The notes under the pieces: model-generated
Seen by the model: only the letters and a program-made list of their open reading frames with translations
The model's database searches: none
Told to the model about the DNA's origin: nothing
Program-made: the position numbers and the translations under genes
Shown: positions 63,754 to 64,000 of the stretch, in pieces
Position numbering within the stretch: position 1 is the first letter of the stretch
Layout of the letters: each line of letters begins with the position of its first letter
NCBI RefSeq assembly: GCF_900120195.1
Contig: NZ_LT635539.1
Coordinates: 1,473,257-1,537,256 of the forward strand
Length of the DNA: 64,000 bases
Direction: 5' to 3'
Origin: Blautia sp. Marseille-P3087
GTDB lineage: Bacteria; Bacillota; Clostridia; Lachnospirales; Lachnospiraceae

Positions 63754-64000
63754 TGCCAGTCGTAGTTTTATTTATTATCTTTGTAGCCTTACTGGTCATC
63801 GCAGTTCCGGTATCCATCACTCTTGGGATTACATCTGTTCTTCCGTCCGTGTTTGATCCGTCCTTTACTGTCGGTGCCAAATATCTGATCCGTGCCATGT
63901 TCGGCGGTCTGGACTCTTTCCCGCTCCTTGCGGTTCCGATGTTTGTCCTTTCCGGTATCATCATGGCAAAAGGTGGTATTTCCAAAAAACTGTTTGATGT
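63753..64000 (+). CDS. TRAP transporter large permease (DctM), 5' part
   Basis: 82 codons are visible before the window ends. Start ATG overlaps the dctQ stop (TAATG), with GGAGG before it. VLFIIFVALLVIAVPVSITL, SFPLLAVPMFVLSG and IIMAKGGISKKLFD are the typical DctM N terminus. The binding protein DctP is not in the window. In this place the TRAP system probably brings in an organic acid related to quinate or shikimate. Confidence 0.92.
   Translation, partial: MPVVVLFIIFVALLVIAVPVSITLGITSVLPSVFDPSFTVGAKYLIRAMFGGLDSFPLLAVPMFVLSGIIMAKGGISKKLFD

Noticed and set aside
1-64000. tRNA, rRNA, CRISPR arrays and complete insertion sequences
   Set aside because: I looked for cloverleaf ends, rRNA-like blocks, regular repeat-spacer patterns and transposase frames with flanking inverted repeats and saw none.

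Overview
The window looks like chromosome from a strictly anaerobic, low-to-mid GC Gram-positive of the Clostridia, most likely Lachnospiraceae; the genus cannot be fixed from this sequence alone. The evidence is: an anaerobic (class III) ribonucleotide reductase, the [FeFe]-hydrogenase maturase HydF, meso-diaminopimelate genes (a MurE with a DNPR motif, and DapF), a PASTA-type Ser/Thr kinase with its PP2C phosphatase, strong AGGAGG-type ribosome binding sites, and many YesMN / RbsABC-like systems.

Layout. 1-11.2 kb: a long minus-strand housekeeping operon reading murE, priA, def, fmt, a YugP-type membrane protease, rsmB, rlmN, prpC and pknB (cut by the window start). 11.4-15.8 kb: a TPP riboswitch with a terminator, then thiW-thiM-thiE-thiD-thiC, which make HMP, salvage thiazole and join the two. 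15.8-20.4 kb: a sortase-type surface protein, a possible small RNA, a LacX-like epimerase, and carbamate kinase followed by an orphan EutJ-like ATPase. 20.5-27.3 kb: a 50-codon gene and a complete type I restriction-modification operon (hsdM-hsdS-hsdR). A terminator with an identical stem lies at each end of the hsd block. 27.3-39.7 kb: nrdD with paired NrdR-like boxes, a zinc-ribbon membrane protein, asnA, a CBS protein, an M20 amidohydrolase, a polar amino acid ABC importer, hydF, dapF and a HepT/MntA (type VII) toxin-antitoxin pair. 40-43.5 kb: a YdiB-like shikimate dehydrogenase and a graveyard of recombinase fragments. 43.5-53.8 kb: a nucleoside system (ribokinase-like kinase, nucleoside hydrolase, RbsABC-like importer with two permeases) next to a YesM/YesN two-component pair. 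54-55.6 kb: an acquired-looking island with a gene fragment, an AT-rich zinc-finger gene and a tiny type I toxin locus. 55.6-64 kb: a HAD phosphatase, then a cluster with a second YdiB-like dehydrogenase, an enoate-reductase-type flavoprotein, a LysR regulator, an MFS transporter, type I dehydroquinase and the start of a TRAP transporter.

Two systems stand out. The first is a locus at 55,245-55,544 with the architecture of the Fst/par toxin-antitoxin. A 32-codon membrane peptide and a convergent untranslated RNA share a bidirectional terminator. A duplicated start-region sequence makes the RNA almost perfectly antisense to the toxin translation start. The second is the cluster at 56.6-64 kb, best read as uptake and anaerobic conversion of quinate/shikimate. 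The enoate-reductase-type enzyme suggests that the ring double bond may be used as an electron sink; that last step is inference.
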